From CAIWHR01 sp963813415 (GTDB lineage Bacteria; Pseudomonadota; Gammaproteobacteria; Burkholderiales; Casimicrobiaceae), in contig CAWEYW010000003.1 of NCBI GenBank assembly GCA_963813415.1, positions 310,001 to 374,000 of the forward strand: DNA of 64,000 nt. The letters run 5' to 3'. Shown here piece after piece: positions 25,664 to 36,947 of this stretch. The notes beneath the pieces are model-generated. The model was not told the DNA's origin and did no database searches. It saw only the letters and a program-made list of their open reading frames with translations. The number at the start of each line of letters is the position of its first letter. Position 1 is the stretch's first letter. Made by a program: the position numbers and the translations under genes.

Positions 25664-27463
25664 GTGAGAGTTGGAGGGCGACGGGCCATTGCAGTGACCG
25701 CACTGGCGATCGTCGTCAGCCTCGCCGGAGTCCTCACCGTGGTGCCCGCGCGGGCCGCGGCCGATCCGAACAAGGTACTCCGCACGTACTTCCCCAGCCC
25801 CGAAACCGGGTTCGATCCAGCCCGCGTGAGCGACATCTACTCGGCGGCGATCAACGAGGTCATCTTCGAGCGGCTGCTCACGTACGACTACCTCGCGCGT
25901 CCCGCCAAGCTCGTGCCGCAGCTGGCCGAAGCCATGCCCGAAGTCACGGACAACGGGCGCACTTACACCTTCCATCTGCGCAAGGGAGTCTTCTTCACGC
26001 CGGACCCGGCCTTCAAGGGGGTGAAGCGCGAGCTGGTGGCGCAGGACTTCGTCTACAGCCTGCTGCGCTTCTTCGACCCGAAGCTGCGCTCGCCGTATGC
26101 CTTCATGATCGCCGGTATCGTCGGCGTGGAGGAGCTTGCGGCAAAGGCAACGAAGACGGGCAAATTCGATTACGACGCCAAGATTCCCGGGCTCGAGGCC
26201 GTGGATCGGTACACGCTGCGTGTGCGCCTCAAGGACACGGACTTCAACTTCCCGTTCAAGATCGCCCACACGTCCTATGGCGCGGTCGCGCGCGAAGTCA
26301 TCGAGGCGTACGGCGAGGACACCATGGCGCACCCGGTGGGAACCGGCCCGTACATGCTGAAAGAGTGGGTGCGCGGTTCGAAGATGGTGCTCGAGGCGAA
26401 TCCCGGCTTTCGTGGCTTCGTCTGGGACTTTGCCGCGAGCGAACCCGCCTGGGACGATGGAGTGATCGCCGCGATGAAGGGCAAGAACATGCCCCAGATC
26501 GGCCGGATCGAGGTCAGCGTCATCGAGGAGGCGCAATCCGTCTGGCTGGCGTTCGAGAACGGCGAGATGGATACGGTCAACCTGCCCGCGCAGTTCCGCG
26601 ATCGTGCTCTGACGCCGGACAACAAGCTCCTCCCGGCGCTTGCCGGGCAGGGCGTCTCGCTCTACCAGGCGGTCGATCCATCCCTCAGCTACACCACGTT
26701 CAATTTCCGCGACCCCGTCGTCGGCGGCTATGGCAAGCCGAAGATGGCCCTGCGCCGCGCCATCATCATGGCGTACGACGAGAAGAGCGAGATCGAGGTG
26801 GTCCGCAAGAACCTGGCGGTTCCCAACGACATGCCCATTCCGCGCGGCGTCGTCGGTTACGACCCGAGCTATCACAAGATCAATGCCTACGATCCGGACC
26901 TCGCGAACAAGCTCCTCGACCGCTTCGGGTACAAGGTCGGCAGGGACGGGTGGCGCACGCTGCCCGACGGCTCACCCCTCCTGCTGCGCATCGCGACCGG
27001 CACCGACGCCGTATCACGGCAGCTCGACGAGGTGTGGCAGCGCTCCCTCGCGCGCATCAAGGTGCGGGTCCAGTTCGATGCATCGAAGTTCCCGGACAAC
27101 CTGAAGGCGGCGAAGGCGTGCAAGCTCATGATGTGGGGTCAGGGATGGTCGGCGGACTACCCGGACGGAGACAATTTCATGCAGCTGCTGTATGGCCCGA
27201 ACACCGGCCAGAGCAACAATGGCTGCTACGAATCCAAGGCCTTCGACGCGCTCTATGAAAAGGCGCGCCTCCTGCCGGAGTCGCCGGAACGCAGGCTGCT
27301 CTACCTCGAGATGTCGCGGCAGATGGAGGTGGACGGCGCGTGGGTGGTGGGCGTATCGCCTCTGCGCAACCAGCTGATCCGGCCGTGGGTGAAGGGCTAC
27401 AAGTCGCACCCGATCCTCCACGCGGTCTGGCAGTACATCGACATCGGGCCGCGCAAGCAGTAG
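25664..27463 (+). CDS. ABC transporter substrate-binding protein, family 5 (peptide type), first of a tandem pair
   Basis: 599 residues from GTG 25664, with GGGAG 8 bases upstream. A signal peptide (AIAVTALAIVVSLAGVLTVV then PARAAAD) is followed by the SBP_bac_5 fold: YFPSPETGFDPARVSD, LTYDYLARPAKLVPQLAEAM, YTFHLRKGVFFTPDPAFKG, MAHPVGTGPYMLKEWVRGS, and WSADYPDGDNFMQLLYG. It is a close paralogue of the next gene along its whole length. Such proteins deliver oligopeptides, glutathione or opine-like solutes to the permeases encoded downstream. TACATT at 25627-25632 is a weak -10 candidate. Confidence 0.9.
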   Translation: MRVGGRRAIAVTALAIVVSLAGVLTVVPARAAADPNKVLRTYFPSPETGFDPARVSDIYSAAINEVIFERLLTYDYLARPAKLVPQLAEAMPEVTDNGRTYTFHLRKGVFFTPDPAFKGVKRELVAQDFVYSLLRFFDPKLRSPYAFMIAGIVGVEELAAKATKTGKFDYDAKIPGLEAVDRYTLRVRLKDTDFNFPFKIAHTSYGAVAREVIEAYGEDTMAHPVGTGPYMLKEWVRGSKMVLEANPGFRGFVWDFAASEPAWDDGVIAAMKGKNMPQIGRIEVSVIEEAQSVWLAFENGEMDTVNLPAQFRDRALTPDNKLLPALAGQGVSLYQAVDPSLSYTTFNFRDPVVGGYGKPKMALRRAIIMAYDEKSEIEVVRKNLAVPNDMPIPRGVVGYDPSYHKINAYDPDLANKLLDRFGYKVGRDGWRTLPDGSPLLLRIATGTDAVSRQLDEVWQRSLARIKVRVQFDASKFPDNLKAAKACKLMMWGQGWSADYPDGDNFMQLLYGPNTGQSNNGCYESKAFDALYEKARLLPESPERRLLYLEMSRQMEVDGAWVVGVSPLRNQLIRPWVKGYKSHPILHAVWQYIDIGPRKQ

Positions 27464-27503
27464 CGTTCGTGCTTGCTTCCCACACCACCTTCCGGGGAGA
27501 CCC

Positions 27504-29306
27504 ATGAACCGCATCGCCACTTCCGTTCGCCGGCTTGCCGGCACGCTCGCCGCGGCCGCGCTTCTCGCCTCGACGGCCGCCGCCCCTGCCGGCGCGGCGG
27601 ACATGAGCAAGGTCATCCGGCAGGTGTTCCCCGCCGCCGAGACCGGCTTCGATCCGCAGGGCATCCACGACCTTTACTCGGGAACGCTGGTGCAGGCGAT
27701 CTTCGAGACCCTGCTCACGTACGACTACCTCGCGCGTCCCGCCAGGCTCGTGCCGCAGACGGCCGAATCCCTGCCGCAGGTCACCGACAACGGCAAGACC
27801 TACGTGTTCAAGCTGAAGAAGGGCATCTATTTCACCCCGGATCCCGCATTCAAGGGCCGGAAGCGCGAGCTCACCGCGAGCGATTACATCTATTCGCTCG
27901 AGCGCCTGATGGATCCGAAGATCCGCTCGCCATACGCGTTCCTCGTCGAGAACAAGATCATCGGCCTCGACGAGCTCGCCGAAGCCGCCAAGAAATCCGG
28001 CAGGTTCGATTACGACGCCAAGGTCGCGGGCCTCGAAGCGCTCGATCGCTACACGCTGCGCATCCGCCTCAAGGACACCGACTACAACCTGCCGTACGTG
28101 CTCGCGCACGAGCCGACCTCCGCGGTGGCGCGCGAGGTCGTCGAGAAGTACGCCGACGAAGGCGGGCGCGTGATGGCGAATCCGGTCGGCACCGGGGCGT
28201 ACAAGCTCGCGCGCTGGGTGCGCTCGTCGAAGATCTACCTCGAAGCCAATCCCGATTATCGCGGCTTCACGTGGGACTTCAAGGCGGGCAGCGATGCCGA
28301 GGACCAGCAGATCGTCAAGGAGATGAAGGGCAAGAAGATGCCCCTCGTCGGGCGCATCGAAGTCAGCATCATCGAGGAGGACCAGGCCCGGCTCCTCGCC
28401 TTCCAGCGCGGCGAGCTCGACCTCATGAACATGGAGGGCCCGCTCGCGCCCAATGTGCTCGACGGCGGCAAGCTCAAGCCCGAGTTCGCGAGCAAGGGCG
28501 TGAAGCTCTCGCGCTTCGTCGACCCGGAGATCAGCTACCACTACTGGAACCTGATGGATCCGGTGGTCGGCGGCCTGTCGAAGGAGAAGATCGCGCTGCG
28601 CCGGGCGATGGCGATGGCCTACAACAACGAGGAGGAGATCCGCGTCGTGCGCAACGGCCAGGCGGTGGAGGCGCAATACCCGATTCCGCCCGGGGTCGTC
28701 GGCCATGATCCGAACTACAAGTCGAGCGTGCGCTACGACCCGCAGGGAGCGAACGCGCTGCTCGACAAGTTCGGCTACCGGAAGGGCGCAGACGGCTATC
28801 GCACCTTGCCGGATGGCAAGCCGCTCGTGGTGCGCTATGCCTCGCGTCCCGATTCGCTGGGGCGGCAGCAGGACGAGCTGTGGAAGAAGGCTTTCGACTC
28901 GATCGGCATCCGCATGGATGTGCAGAAGGACAAGTTCCCCGAGCTCCTGAAGCTCGAGAAGCAGTGCAAGCTCATGATGCGCACCGCGTCGTGGATCGCC
29001 GATTACCCGGACGCCGACAACTTCATGCAGCTCCTGTACAGCAAGAACATCTACCAGAGCAACAATGCCTGCGCCAAGATCCCCGAGTACGACAAGCTCT
29101 ACGAGCAATCGGTGCGCATGCCAGCGGGTCCGCAGCGCGACCGGCTGTACCACGAGATGACGAAGATCATCGAAACCTACGCGCCGTGGCGGCTCAACAT
29201 CAGCCGCTACCGCAACATGCTGGTCGCTCCGCACGTGATCGGCTACAAGAAACATCCGATCCTGCATGCCGAGTGGCAATACATCGACGTCAACTCGGCA
29301 CAATGA
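27504..29306 (+). CDS. ABC transporter substrate-binding protein, family 5 (peptide type), second of a tandem pair
   Basis: 600 residues. Signal peptide RRLAGTLAAAALLASTAAA then PAGAAD. The mature protein mirrors the upstream paralogue (FPAAETGFDPQGIHDLYSGT, LLTYDYLARPARLVPQTAES, ITPDPAF-type YFTPDPAFKGRKREL, WIADYPDADNFMQLLY). GGGGAGA stands 7 bases before the ATG. The pair looks like an old tandem duplication that has diverged mainly at ligand-pocket positions. The ligand is unknown, but it should be served by the same permeases. Confidence 0.92.
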   Translation: MNRIATSVRRLAGTLAAAALLASTAAAPAGAADMSKVIRQVFPAAETGFDPQGIHDLYSGTLVQAIFETLLTYDYLARPARLVPQTAESLPQVTDNGKTYVFKLKKGIYFTPDPAFKGRKRELTASDYIYSLERLMDPKIRSPYAFLVENKIIGLDELAEAAKKSGRFDYDAKVAGLEALDRYTLRIRLKDTDYNLPYVLAHEPTSAVAREVVEKYADEGGRVMANPVGTGAYKLARWVRSSKIYLEANPDYRGFTWDFKAGSDAEDQQIVKEMKGKKMPLVGRIEVSIIEEDQARLLAFQRGELDLMNMEGPLAPNVLDGGKLKPEFASKGVKLSRFVDPEISYHYWNLMDPVVGGLSKEKIALRRAMAMAYNNEEEIRVVRNGQAVEAQYPIPPGVVGHDPNYKSSVRYDPQGANALLDKFGYRKGADGYRTLPDGKPLVVRYASRPDSLGRQQDELWKKAFDSIGIRMDVQKDKFPELLKLEKQCKLMMRTASWIADYPDADNFMQLLYSKNIYQSNNACAKIPEYDKLYEQSVRMPAGPQRDRLYHEMTKIIETYAPWRLNISRYRNMLVAPHVIGYKKHPILHAEWQYIDVNSAQ

Positions 29307-29408
29307 ACGGATCTCGTTCGGACGTCATGGCGTGTGGCGGGGCGCTGCGGTGGCAGGAGCTCGGGATTTCCTATCTGATACCTGTCTTCTGACCTCTGAT
29401 TCCTGAAC

Positions 29409-30347
29409 ATGACTGCGTACATCATTCGCCGCCTGTGGCAGATGGTCCCGACGATGCTCGGGGTCGTGCTGCTGGTCTTCCTGCTCTTCAACTGGATCGG
29501 CGGCGACCCCGCCTACGTGCTCGCGGGGAAGATCTCCAACCAGGAGCAGATCGACAACATCCGCCGCCAGCTCGGCGTCGACCAGCCGTACTACGTCCAG
29601 CTGTGGATCTTCATCAAGCAGATCCTCACCGGCGACTTCGGCGCGAGCTGGAGCACCAACGAGCGCGTGTCGCACATCCTCGGCACGCGGCTCGGTCCGT
29701 CCATGACCGTGCTCCTGCCCCTGCTCGTGATCGATACGCTGACGTCGCTGGCACTCGCGCTCGCCGTCGCCTACGTGCGCGGCACGCTGACCGATCGCGC
29801 GGTGATGATCCTGTGCACCGTCGGCCTGTCGATCTCGATCCTCGTGTACATCATCGTGTTCCAGTACTTCTTCGCCTACAAGCTCGGCTGGTTCCCGGTG
29901 CAGGGCTGGGGCGACGACTTTCTCGAGAACCTGTTGCGATACTCAACACTGCCGATCCTGATCCTGCTCGTAGTGAGCATCGCGCCGAACCTGCGGCTCT
30001 TCCGCACGTTCTTCCTCGACGAGATCAACCAGGATTACGTGCGTACCGCGCGGGCGAAGGGTCTATCGGAAAATCGCATCATGTGGGTGCACGTGCTGCG
30101 CAACGCGTCGATCCCGATCATCACCAACGTGATGGCGACCCTGCCCGGGCTTTTGACCGGCGCGTTCCTGATCGAGCGCTTCTTCTCGATCCCGGGCATC
30201 GGCCGCGAGGTGATCCTTGCCGTGGAGCGCTCGGATTTTCCGGTGATCAAGGCGATGACGGTATACGTCGCGGCCGCGACCATGGTGTTCAACCTGCTCG
30301 CGGACCTGATGTACAAGGCCGTCGACCCACGGGTGCAGCTCAAATGA
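29409..30347 (+). CDS. ABC transporter permease (DppB/OppB type)
   Basis: 312 residues with six predicted transmembrane segments. MTAYIIRRLWQMVPTMLGVV is the typical DppB N-terminus and LGVDQPYYVQLWIFIKQIL the conserved first periplasmic part. The ATPase-contacting EAA loop is RTARAKGLSENRIMWVHVLR. It forms the translocation pore with the next gene's product. A short stretch of about 100 bases separates it from the upstream binding protein; nothing else is visible there. Confidence 0.93.
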   Translation: MTAYIIRRLWQMVPTMLGVVLLVFLLFNWIGGDPAYVLAGKISNQEQIDNIRRQLGVDQPYYVQLWIFIKQILTGDFGASWSTNERVSHILGTRLGPSMTVLLPLLVIDTLTSLALALAVAYVRGTLTDRAVMILCTVGLSISILVYIIVFQYFFAYKLGWFPVQGWGDDFLENLLRYSTLPILILLVVSIAPNLRLFRTFFLDEINQDYVRTARAKGLSENRIMWVHVLRNASIPIITNVMATLPGLLTGAFLIERFFSIPGIGREVILAVERSDFPVIKAMTVYVAAATMVFNLLADLMYKAVDPRVQLK

Positions 30348-30399
30348 GAGACCACGGCCGCGGGGTCATGCCCATTCATCGAGACAGCGGAGGGCACCC

Positions 30400-31643
30400 A
30401 TGAGCACGACTGCACTTCGCCATCCGCGCGACATTCCGCACGCCGTGTCGCCGGGACTGTGGGCGCTCGCCTGGAAGCGCCTGCAGTCCGATTACGTCGG
30501 CATGGTGTCGCTTTTCGTGGTCGTCGTGTTCCTGGTGATGATGATCCTGTCCGCCGCGGGGCTCGTCGCCAGCGACTGGTCGCGCGAGGTCGGCGTCAAT
30601 TACGCGCCGCCGACCTTCGTCGGGCCGGCCACGCCCGACGTCACCTCCGCACCCGCGACCTTGGCGCCGGCGGCTGCGCCGGACGCGACGCCCGCGCCGG
30701 AGTTCAAGTCGAGAGTCGTCGACCCGCTGGCAGAGGACATCGCCGAATTGCGTGGCGGCAAAGCCGGGTTGGCTGCAGTGCCGCCGGCGGCAGGGGAGGA
30801 GTCGAAGGTGGTGGATCCGTTGGCGGACGCGATGGCCGACATCCAGAAGGGCAAGGAAGCCGCCTCCGACAAGTCCGTGGATCCCCTCGCCGACGTCATG
30901 GCCGACATTCGCGCCAAGGAAGGCAAGACGACGGCAGCGGTGGAGACGCGCGCCGCGACGCTGCCCCTCGGCGGCGACAAGTGGGGACGCGACGTGCTGA
31001 AGAAGACGATCAAGGGCTCCGAGACGTCGATCTTCGTCGGGCTCGTGGCGGCCGCGCTCGCGACGTTCATCGGCACCGTGATGGGCGCCTTCGCCGGCTA
31101 TTTCGGCGGCTGGGTGGACGATTTCTTCAACTGGTTCTACAGCATCTTCAGCTCCATTCCGTACCTGCTGCTGATCCTTGCCGTGGCCGCCGTGCTCCAG
31201 CAGAAGGGCACGATGACCATCATCCTGATCCTCGGGCTCACCGGATGGTCGGGCGTATTCCGCCTCGTTCGCGGCGAATACCTCAAGCACAAGTCGCGCG
31301 AGTACGTCCAGGCAGCGGACGCCATCGGCGCGTCCAACATGCGCCGGATGTTCGTGCACATCCTCCCCAACGTCAGCCACATCGTGCTGGTGCAACTCTC
31401 GATCCTCGTGGTGGCTTTCATCAAGTCGGAGGTGATCCTGTCGTTCCTGGGCTTTGGCGTGCCAGTCGACGTGGTGTCGTGGGGGTCGATGCTGAACGAG
31501 GCGCAGAACGAGCTCATCCTCGGGAAATGGTGGCAACTCGCCGCTGCCGGTACCGCGATGGCGCTGCTGGTCACGGCGTTCAGCCTGTTCACGGATGCCT
31601 TGCGTGACGCCCTCGATCCCAAGCTCCGCGGGAGGGCCGGCCT

Positions 31644-31647
<4 letters not shown>
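30400..31647 (+). CDS. ABC transporter permease (DppC/OppC type) with a repeat-containing periplasmic insert
   Basis: 415 residues, longer than the ~300 of most DppC proteins. Transmembrane helix 1 is residues ~35-57, followed by an insert (~residues 60-200) rich in Ala, Pro, Asp and Lys that contains three copies of VDPLA-D-x-x-A-D/E-I. The permease core follows (SIFVGLVAAALATFIGTVMG, LGLTGWSGVFRLVRGEYL, with the EAA loop YVQAADAIGASNMRRMFVHI). The stop overlaps the GTG start of the ATPase gene. Enlarged DppC proteins exist in this subfamily, but the repeated unit is unusual. Confidence 0.88.
30715..30909 (+). repeat. three VDPLA-type repeats within the DppC-like permease
   Basis: Copies begin at residues 106, 137 and 160 (VVDPLAEDIAEL, VVDPLADAMADI, SVDPLADVMADI). 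Spacers are Lys/Glu-rich and of unequal length. They are predicted to be periplasmic short amphipathic helices. Confidence 0.75.
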
Positions 31648-33374
<1,727 letters not shown>

Positions 33375-33464
33375 AGGCATTTCCACTGCAGGTCCGGCAT
33401 CGGGTGATGCAGATCATCATGCATCTTGCAGCGCAGGCTTCGGCCTGACGCCTTCGCCCAGCAG

Positions 33465-34829
33465 CTACAGGGTGAACGTCATTCCGCGCAGGAGCGCGCC
33501 GGGCAAGCGCATGCTCGACAGCGCGCGTTGCGCATAGGTCGACGATTCCAGCCGCAGCTCCGTCTCGCGCGTCAGTCCTTCGAGATTCTCACCGAGCATC
33601 CGGAACAGCGTGTCATCGAAGCGCAGCACGTTGACGGGCGCGACGATGGTGCCGTCCTCGACCCAGAACGTCGCGAAGCGCGTCATGCCGGTGATGCGGC
33701 ACGCGGGCCGGTCGGAGTAGTTCAGGTACCACAGATTGCTCACGAACAGACCCGTGTCCAGGGCCGCCAAGGCATCGGCTGCGGCAAGCTCGCCGCCGGC
33801 CATCGAGAGCGCCTCGGGAGTCTCCTCGGCATTGGCACCGTTGGTCTCGCCCCCGAACTCACGCGCCGTGCGCGGTGACACGAGGGTCCCCACGAGCTGA
33901 CCGGAACGGATAAGCGGCACGTTGTCCGGCCGGATGAACCCGGCGCTCTGGAACAGCGGCGCGATGCCCTCCGCGGTCGCTTCGTCGATATTCACGCACG
34001 GATGCAGGCGCGGCCCGTCCTGGTCCTGCATGCGGGCGAGTGCGCTCTGGCGCGTGGCGAGCGCACGTCGAGAAAATCCGCCCCAATGGAGAATGCCGGC
34101 GATTTCCTCCATCGCCGCCGGCGTGAGGAATGCACGGTACTCGCCGGGGTCGAGCGCGCGCGCCGGGCGCGCGATCAAGGCAAGCTGGTGCTCGGCATCC
34201 TGCATCCGCGCGGTCAGCGCCGCGGGGTCCCACGCGAATCCGGAGAGGCTCGCCTTCACCGCCTTGTCCGCGCGGTGATAAAGGCTCCACTGCAGGTTGA
34301 ATGACGTGGTCTCGTGCCAGTTGCGCTGCCCGTCCGCGTCGGCGAAACCGCGCACCACGGGTCCGCCAGCGTAGATCCCTACCAGGTCGTGGCCGCGCCC
34401 GGCTTCGAGGATCGTGTCGACGATCATCTCGGCCGGCGGCAGAGGCTCGCCGCGCGCGCTGCGCGTATCGCGGACGACCGACGGATGCAAGAGGTGCGGA
34501 TCTTCGTCGACGACCGGCAGCACGTTGCGCAGTGTCGCCAGTGCGGCGGCGATCGCCGTCGCGTCGCGCGCGGCGTCACCGCACAGCGTGAGCCGATGGG
34601 TTGCGTGGCGCTGGCCGCTGCGAAGATCGACATCGAGATAGCACTGCGCGACGTTGCCCGGCTGGCGTACCTTGCCGCGATTGAAACGGACGAAATCGGA
34701 ATGCTCGGCCGCGACCGCCGCGGTGTAGTACTCCCCGGGCGCGAGCATCCCGTCGATGGCCCTCGCGATGTCATGGAAGTAGTCCTCGCGCAGCGCCGCA
34801 GGAATCACGAAGGCGTCCGGCGCGTTCAT
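33465..34829 (-). CDS. TldE/PmbA-like metalloprotease partner protein
   Basis: 454 residues from ATG 34829 (MNAPDAFVIPAALREDYF); upstream in-frame starts at 34856 and 34892 would overlap the TldD gene. VRFNRGKVRQPGNVAQCYLDV, VGIYAGGPVVRGFAD and a C-terminal GLFVSNLWYLNYSDRPACRITGMTRF pattern (in parts) are typical of the TldE lineage, which lacks the HExxH zinc motif. With TldD it forms a heterodimeric protease that processes modified peptides or degrades unfolded peptides. It follows the TldD gene by 40 bases. Confidence 0.85.
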   Translation of the reverse strand: MNAPDAFVIPAALREDYFHDIARAIDGMLAPGEYYTAAVAAEHSDFVRFNRGKVRQPGNVAQCYLDVDLRSGQRHATHRLTLCGDAARDATAIAAALATLRNVLPVVDEDPHLLHPSVVRDTRSARGEPLPPAEMIVDTILEAGRGHDLVGIYAGGPVVRGFADADGQRNWHETTSFNLQWSLYHRADKAVKASLSGFAWDPAALTARMQDAEHQLALIARPARALDPGEYRAFLTPAAMEEIAGILHWGGFSRRALATRQSALARMQDQDGPRLHPCVNIDEATAEGIAPLFQSAGFIRPDNVPLIRSGQLVGTLVSPRTAREFGGETNGANAEETPEALSMAGGELAAADALAALDTGLFVSNLWYLNYSDRPACRITGMTRFATFWVEDGTIVAPVNVLRFDDTLFRMLGENLEGLTRETELRLESSTYAQRALSSMRLPGALLRGMTFTL

Positions 34830-34869
34830 GCGCAGACTCCGCGGGGTGGGATGCATGCGGCGCTCGCGT

Positions 34870-36321
34870 TCATTCCGCACCCCCGAACACATCGACGCCG
34901 GTGAAGACGCAAGCCGGCGAGGCGTGACCCACCCGGATGATCTGCGATGGCTCCCCCTTCCCGCAGTACGGGGTTCCGAGAACCTGCAACGTATCGGCGT
35001 CGCCGACGCGCGCGAGACTGCGCCAGAAGCTGGCGCTGATGCCGCGGTAATTAGGGTTCTTCACCACCCCCGCGAGCTTGCCGTGCCGGATCCGCTGGCC
35101 GCGCTCGCAGCCGAACTGGAACTTGTTGCGGGAATCGTCGATGGACCACGAGCGATTCGTCTCCATCAGGATGCCGTCGTCGATGCCCGCGATCATGTCC
35201 TCGAGGGCGTCTTCGCCGGGCTCGATGTTCAGGTTGGCCATGCGATCGATGGGCGGGCGGTTCCAGCTGTCGGCGCGTGCGTTCGCGGTGCCGGGCAGAC
35301 CGGCGCGGGCCTGCGAAATGGCTCCGCCGAGCGGCCGCTCGAGGATGCCGTCGCGGATGAGGTGCACCTTGCGCGCCGGCGTCCCGTCGTCGTCCCAGCC
35401 ATAACTCGCGAGCTCTTCGACGCGCGTCGGGTCGAAGGTGACATTGAGCAGCGGCGAGCCGTAGCGATAGGACCCGAACATCTCCGGCGTGACGAAGCTC
35501 GTGCCGGCGAAGTTGCGTTCGTCGCCCAGGATGCGGTCGAGCTCCAGCGGATGACCGATCGATTCGTGAATCTGCAGGATCATCTGGTCCGGCATCAGCA
35601 GTGCATCCATGCGACCGGAAGGACAGTTCGGCGCCAGGACGAGCTCCAGCGCTTCCTGGGCAATCCGGCGCCCGCACCCGTCGAAGGCGAACCGGGCGAG
35701 GACCTCGTCGGCACCCTGCTGGCAGATGCCGCGGTACCCGTTGAGGGTGCGCGTCTGCGTATCGCCATTGGCATGGGCCGTCACGGAACAGCCGGGAAAC
35801 AGGAACCGATACTGCTGGACCACGTCGCCCCCGGCCGATGTCACGAAGCGGTGCGTGGCTCGACGCGTCTCGACGCTCACATCCCAGTCGACGATGCGGG
35901 CATCGAGCGCCGCCGCGGTCGATTCCCTCATCAAGAGCTCGAACCAGTCGCGTGGCCTGAGCGCCGGAGCGTCTGCGCTGGGCGAAGCGTAGCTCCCGGA
36001 TTCCGCCGGCCGCGGCAACGCGCTGCTGTCGAGGAGTGCGTGCCGCGCGGTGGCGCGCGCCCACGCCGCCGCCCGTTCGAGGGCCTCGCGCAGCCCACCG
36101 GGCGAGAGATCCGCGGTCGCGGCATAACCGTACCCGCCGTCCACGTACACCGTCGCCATGGCGCCACGGTCCGTCGTGACCTGCAGCGGCAGAGCCACGT
36201 TCTTGCGCACGGTGTAGCTTTCGCCGCGCTCTTCGACGATACGCAGCGACCAGAAGTCCACGTCAAAGCGTGGCGGCACTGCGGAGAGCGGCTCGAAGGT
36301 CAGGTGGTCGGCGTCGGGCAT
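34870..36321 (-). CDS. TldD-like zinc metalloprotease
   Basis: 483 residues. The zinc motif is QIHESIGHPLELDR (HExxxH in this family). ATVYVDGGYGYAATADLSPGG, YGWDDDGTPARKVHLIRDG and GRMDALLMPDQMI surround it, and the end NPNYRGISASFWRSLARVGD fits the C-terminal domain. It is distinct from canonical TldD and belongs to the paired, diverged TldD/TldE type. No RiPP precursor or maturation gene is visible nearby, so its substrate remains open. Confidence 0.87.
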   Translation of the reverse strand: MPDADHLTFEPLSAVPPRFDVDFWSLRIVEERGESYTVRKNVALPLQVTTDRGAMATVYVDGGYGYAATADLSPGGLREALERAAAWARATARHALLDSSALPRPAESGSYASPSADAPALRPRDWFELLMRESTAAALDARIVDWDVSVETRRATHRFVTSAGGDVVQQYRFLFPGCSVTAHANGDTQTRTLNGYRGICQQGADEVLARFAFDGCGRRIAQEALELVLAPNCPSGRMDALLMPDQMILQIHESIGHPLELDRILGDERNFAGTSFVTPEMFGSYRYGSPLLNVTFDPTRVEELASYGWDDDGTPARKVHLIRDGILERPLGGAISQARAGLPGTANARADSWNRPPIDRMANLNIEPGEDALEDMIAGIDDGILMETNRSWSIDDSRNKFQFGCERGQRIRHGKLAGVVKNPNYRGISASFWRSLARVGDADTLQVLGTPYCGKGEPSQIIRVGHASPACVFTGVDVFGGAE

Positions 36322-36380
36322 CGGCGTATCGGTGGGGCAGGGCGCGGGAAGCGCGGTGCGGCATTATCCGCGGCCGCGTC

Positions 36381-36947
36381 TCAGCCGTCGTCGCCCGCTT
36401 GACCGCCCGCATCGACGCGTTCGGGCTCGGCAAGCGCGTCCAGCGCCGGCCCGACCACACGGACGATCCGCCAATCGGGCAGCACGGTCGCGCCGAGCGA
36501 CTCGTAGAACGATATGGCCGCCTCGTTCCAGTCCAGCACGGACCACTCGAAGCGGCCGCACCCTCGGGTCCGCGCGAGGTCGGCCAAGGTGCGGAGCAGC
36601 GCCTTGCCGCAGCCCTGCCGCCGGTACGCAGGATCCACGAACAGGTCCTCCAGCCACAGTCCGGGGCGGCCCAGGAACGTGGAGAAATTGTGGAAAAACA
36701 GCGCAAAACCAGCAATTTCCCCCGTTTTTTCGGCCAGCAAGACTTCGGCGAACGGACGCGGGCCGAACAGGGCAGCCTCGAGATCCGCTGCTGACGCGAC
36801 GCACAGGTGCTCGAGCCGCTCGAACCGGGCCAACGCGCGGATCATTCGATGTACTGCAGCGAGATCCTCGACGGTCGCGAGGCGCAGCGCAAAGCCGCCC
36901 GATCTGGCGGCGGCGCGGGCGTGCAGCGTGGTCTTCCGGTCCGCCAT
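36381..36947 (-). CDS. GNAT family N-acetyltransferase (diamine acetyltransferase-like)
   Basis: 188 residues. LRLATVEDLAAVHRMIRALARFERLE resembles the start of spermidine/diamine acetyltransferases. FALFFHNFSTFLGRPGLWLEDLFV and the acetyl-CoA motif PAYRRQGCGKALLRTLA are followed by WSVLDWNEAAISFYESLGA, the standard A-B motif set. It likely acetylates a polyamine or similar amine in the cytoplasm. Its ATG overlaps the stop of the upstream GNAT (ATGA), so the two are co-translated. Confidence 0.88.
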   Translation of the reverse strand: MADRKTTLHARAAARSGGFALRLATVEDLAAVHRMIRALARFERLEHLCVASAADLEAALFGPRPFAEVLLAEKTGEIAGFALFFHNFSTFLGRPGLWLEDLFVDPAYRRQGCGKALLRTLADLARTRGCGRFEWSVLDWNEAAISFYESLGATVLPDWRIVRVVGPALDALAEPERVDAGGQAGDDG

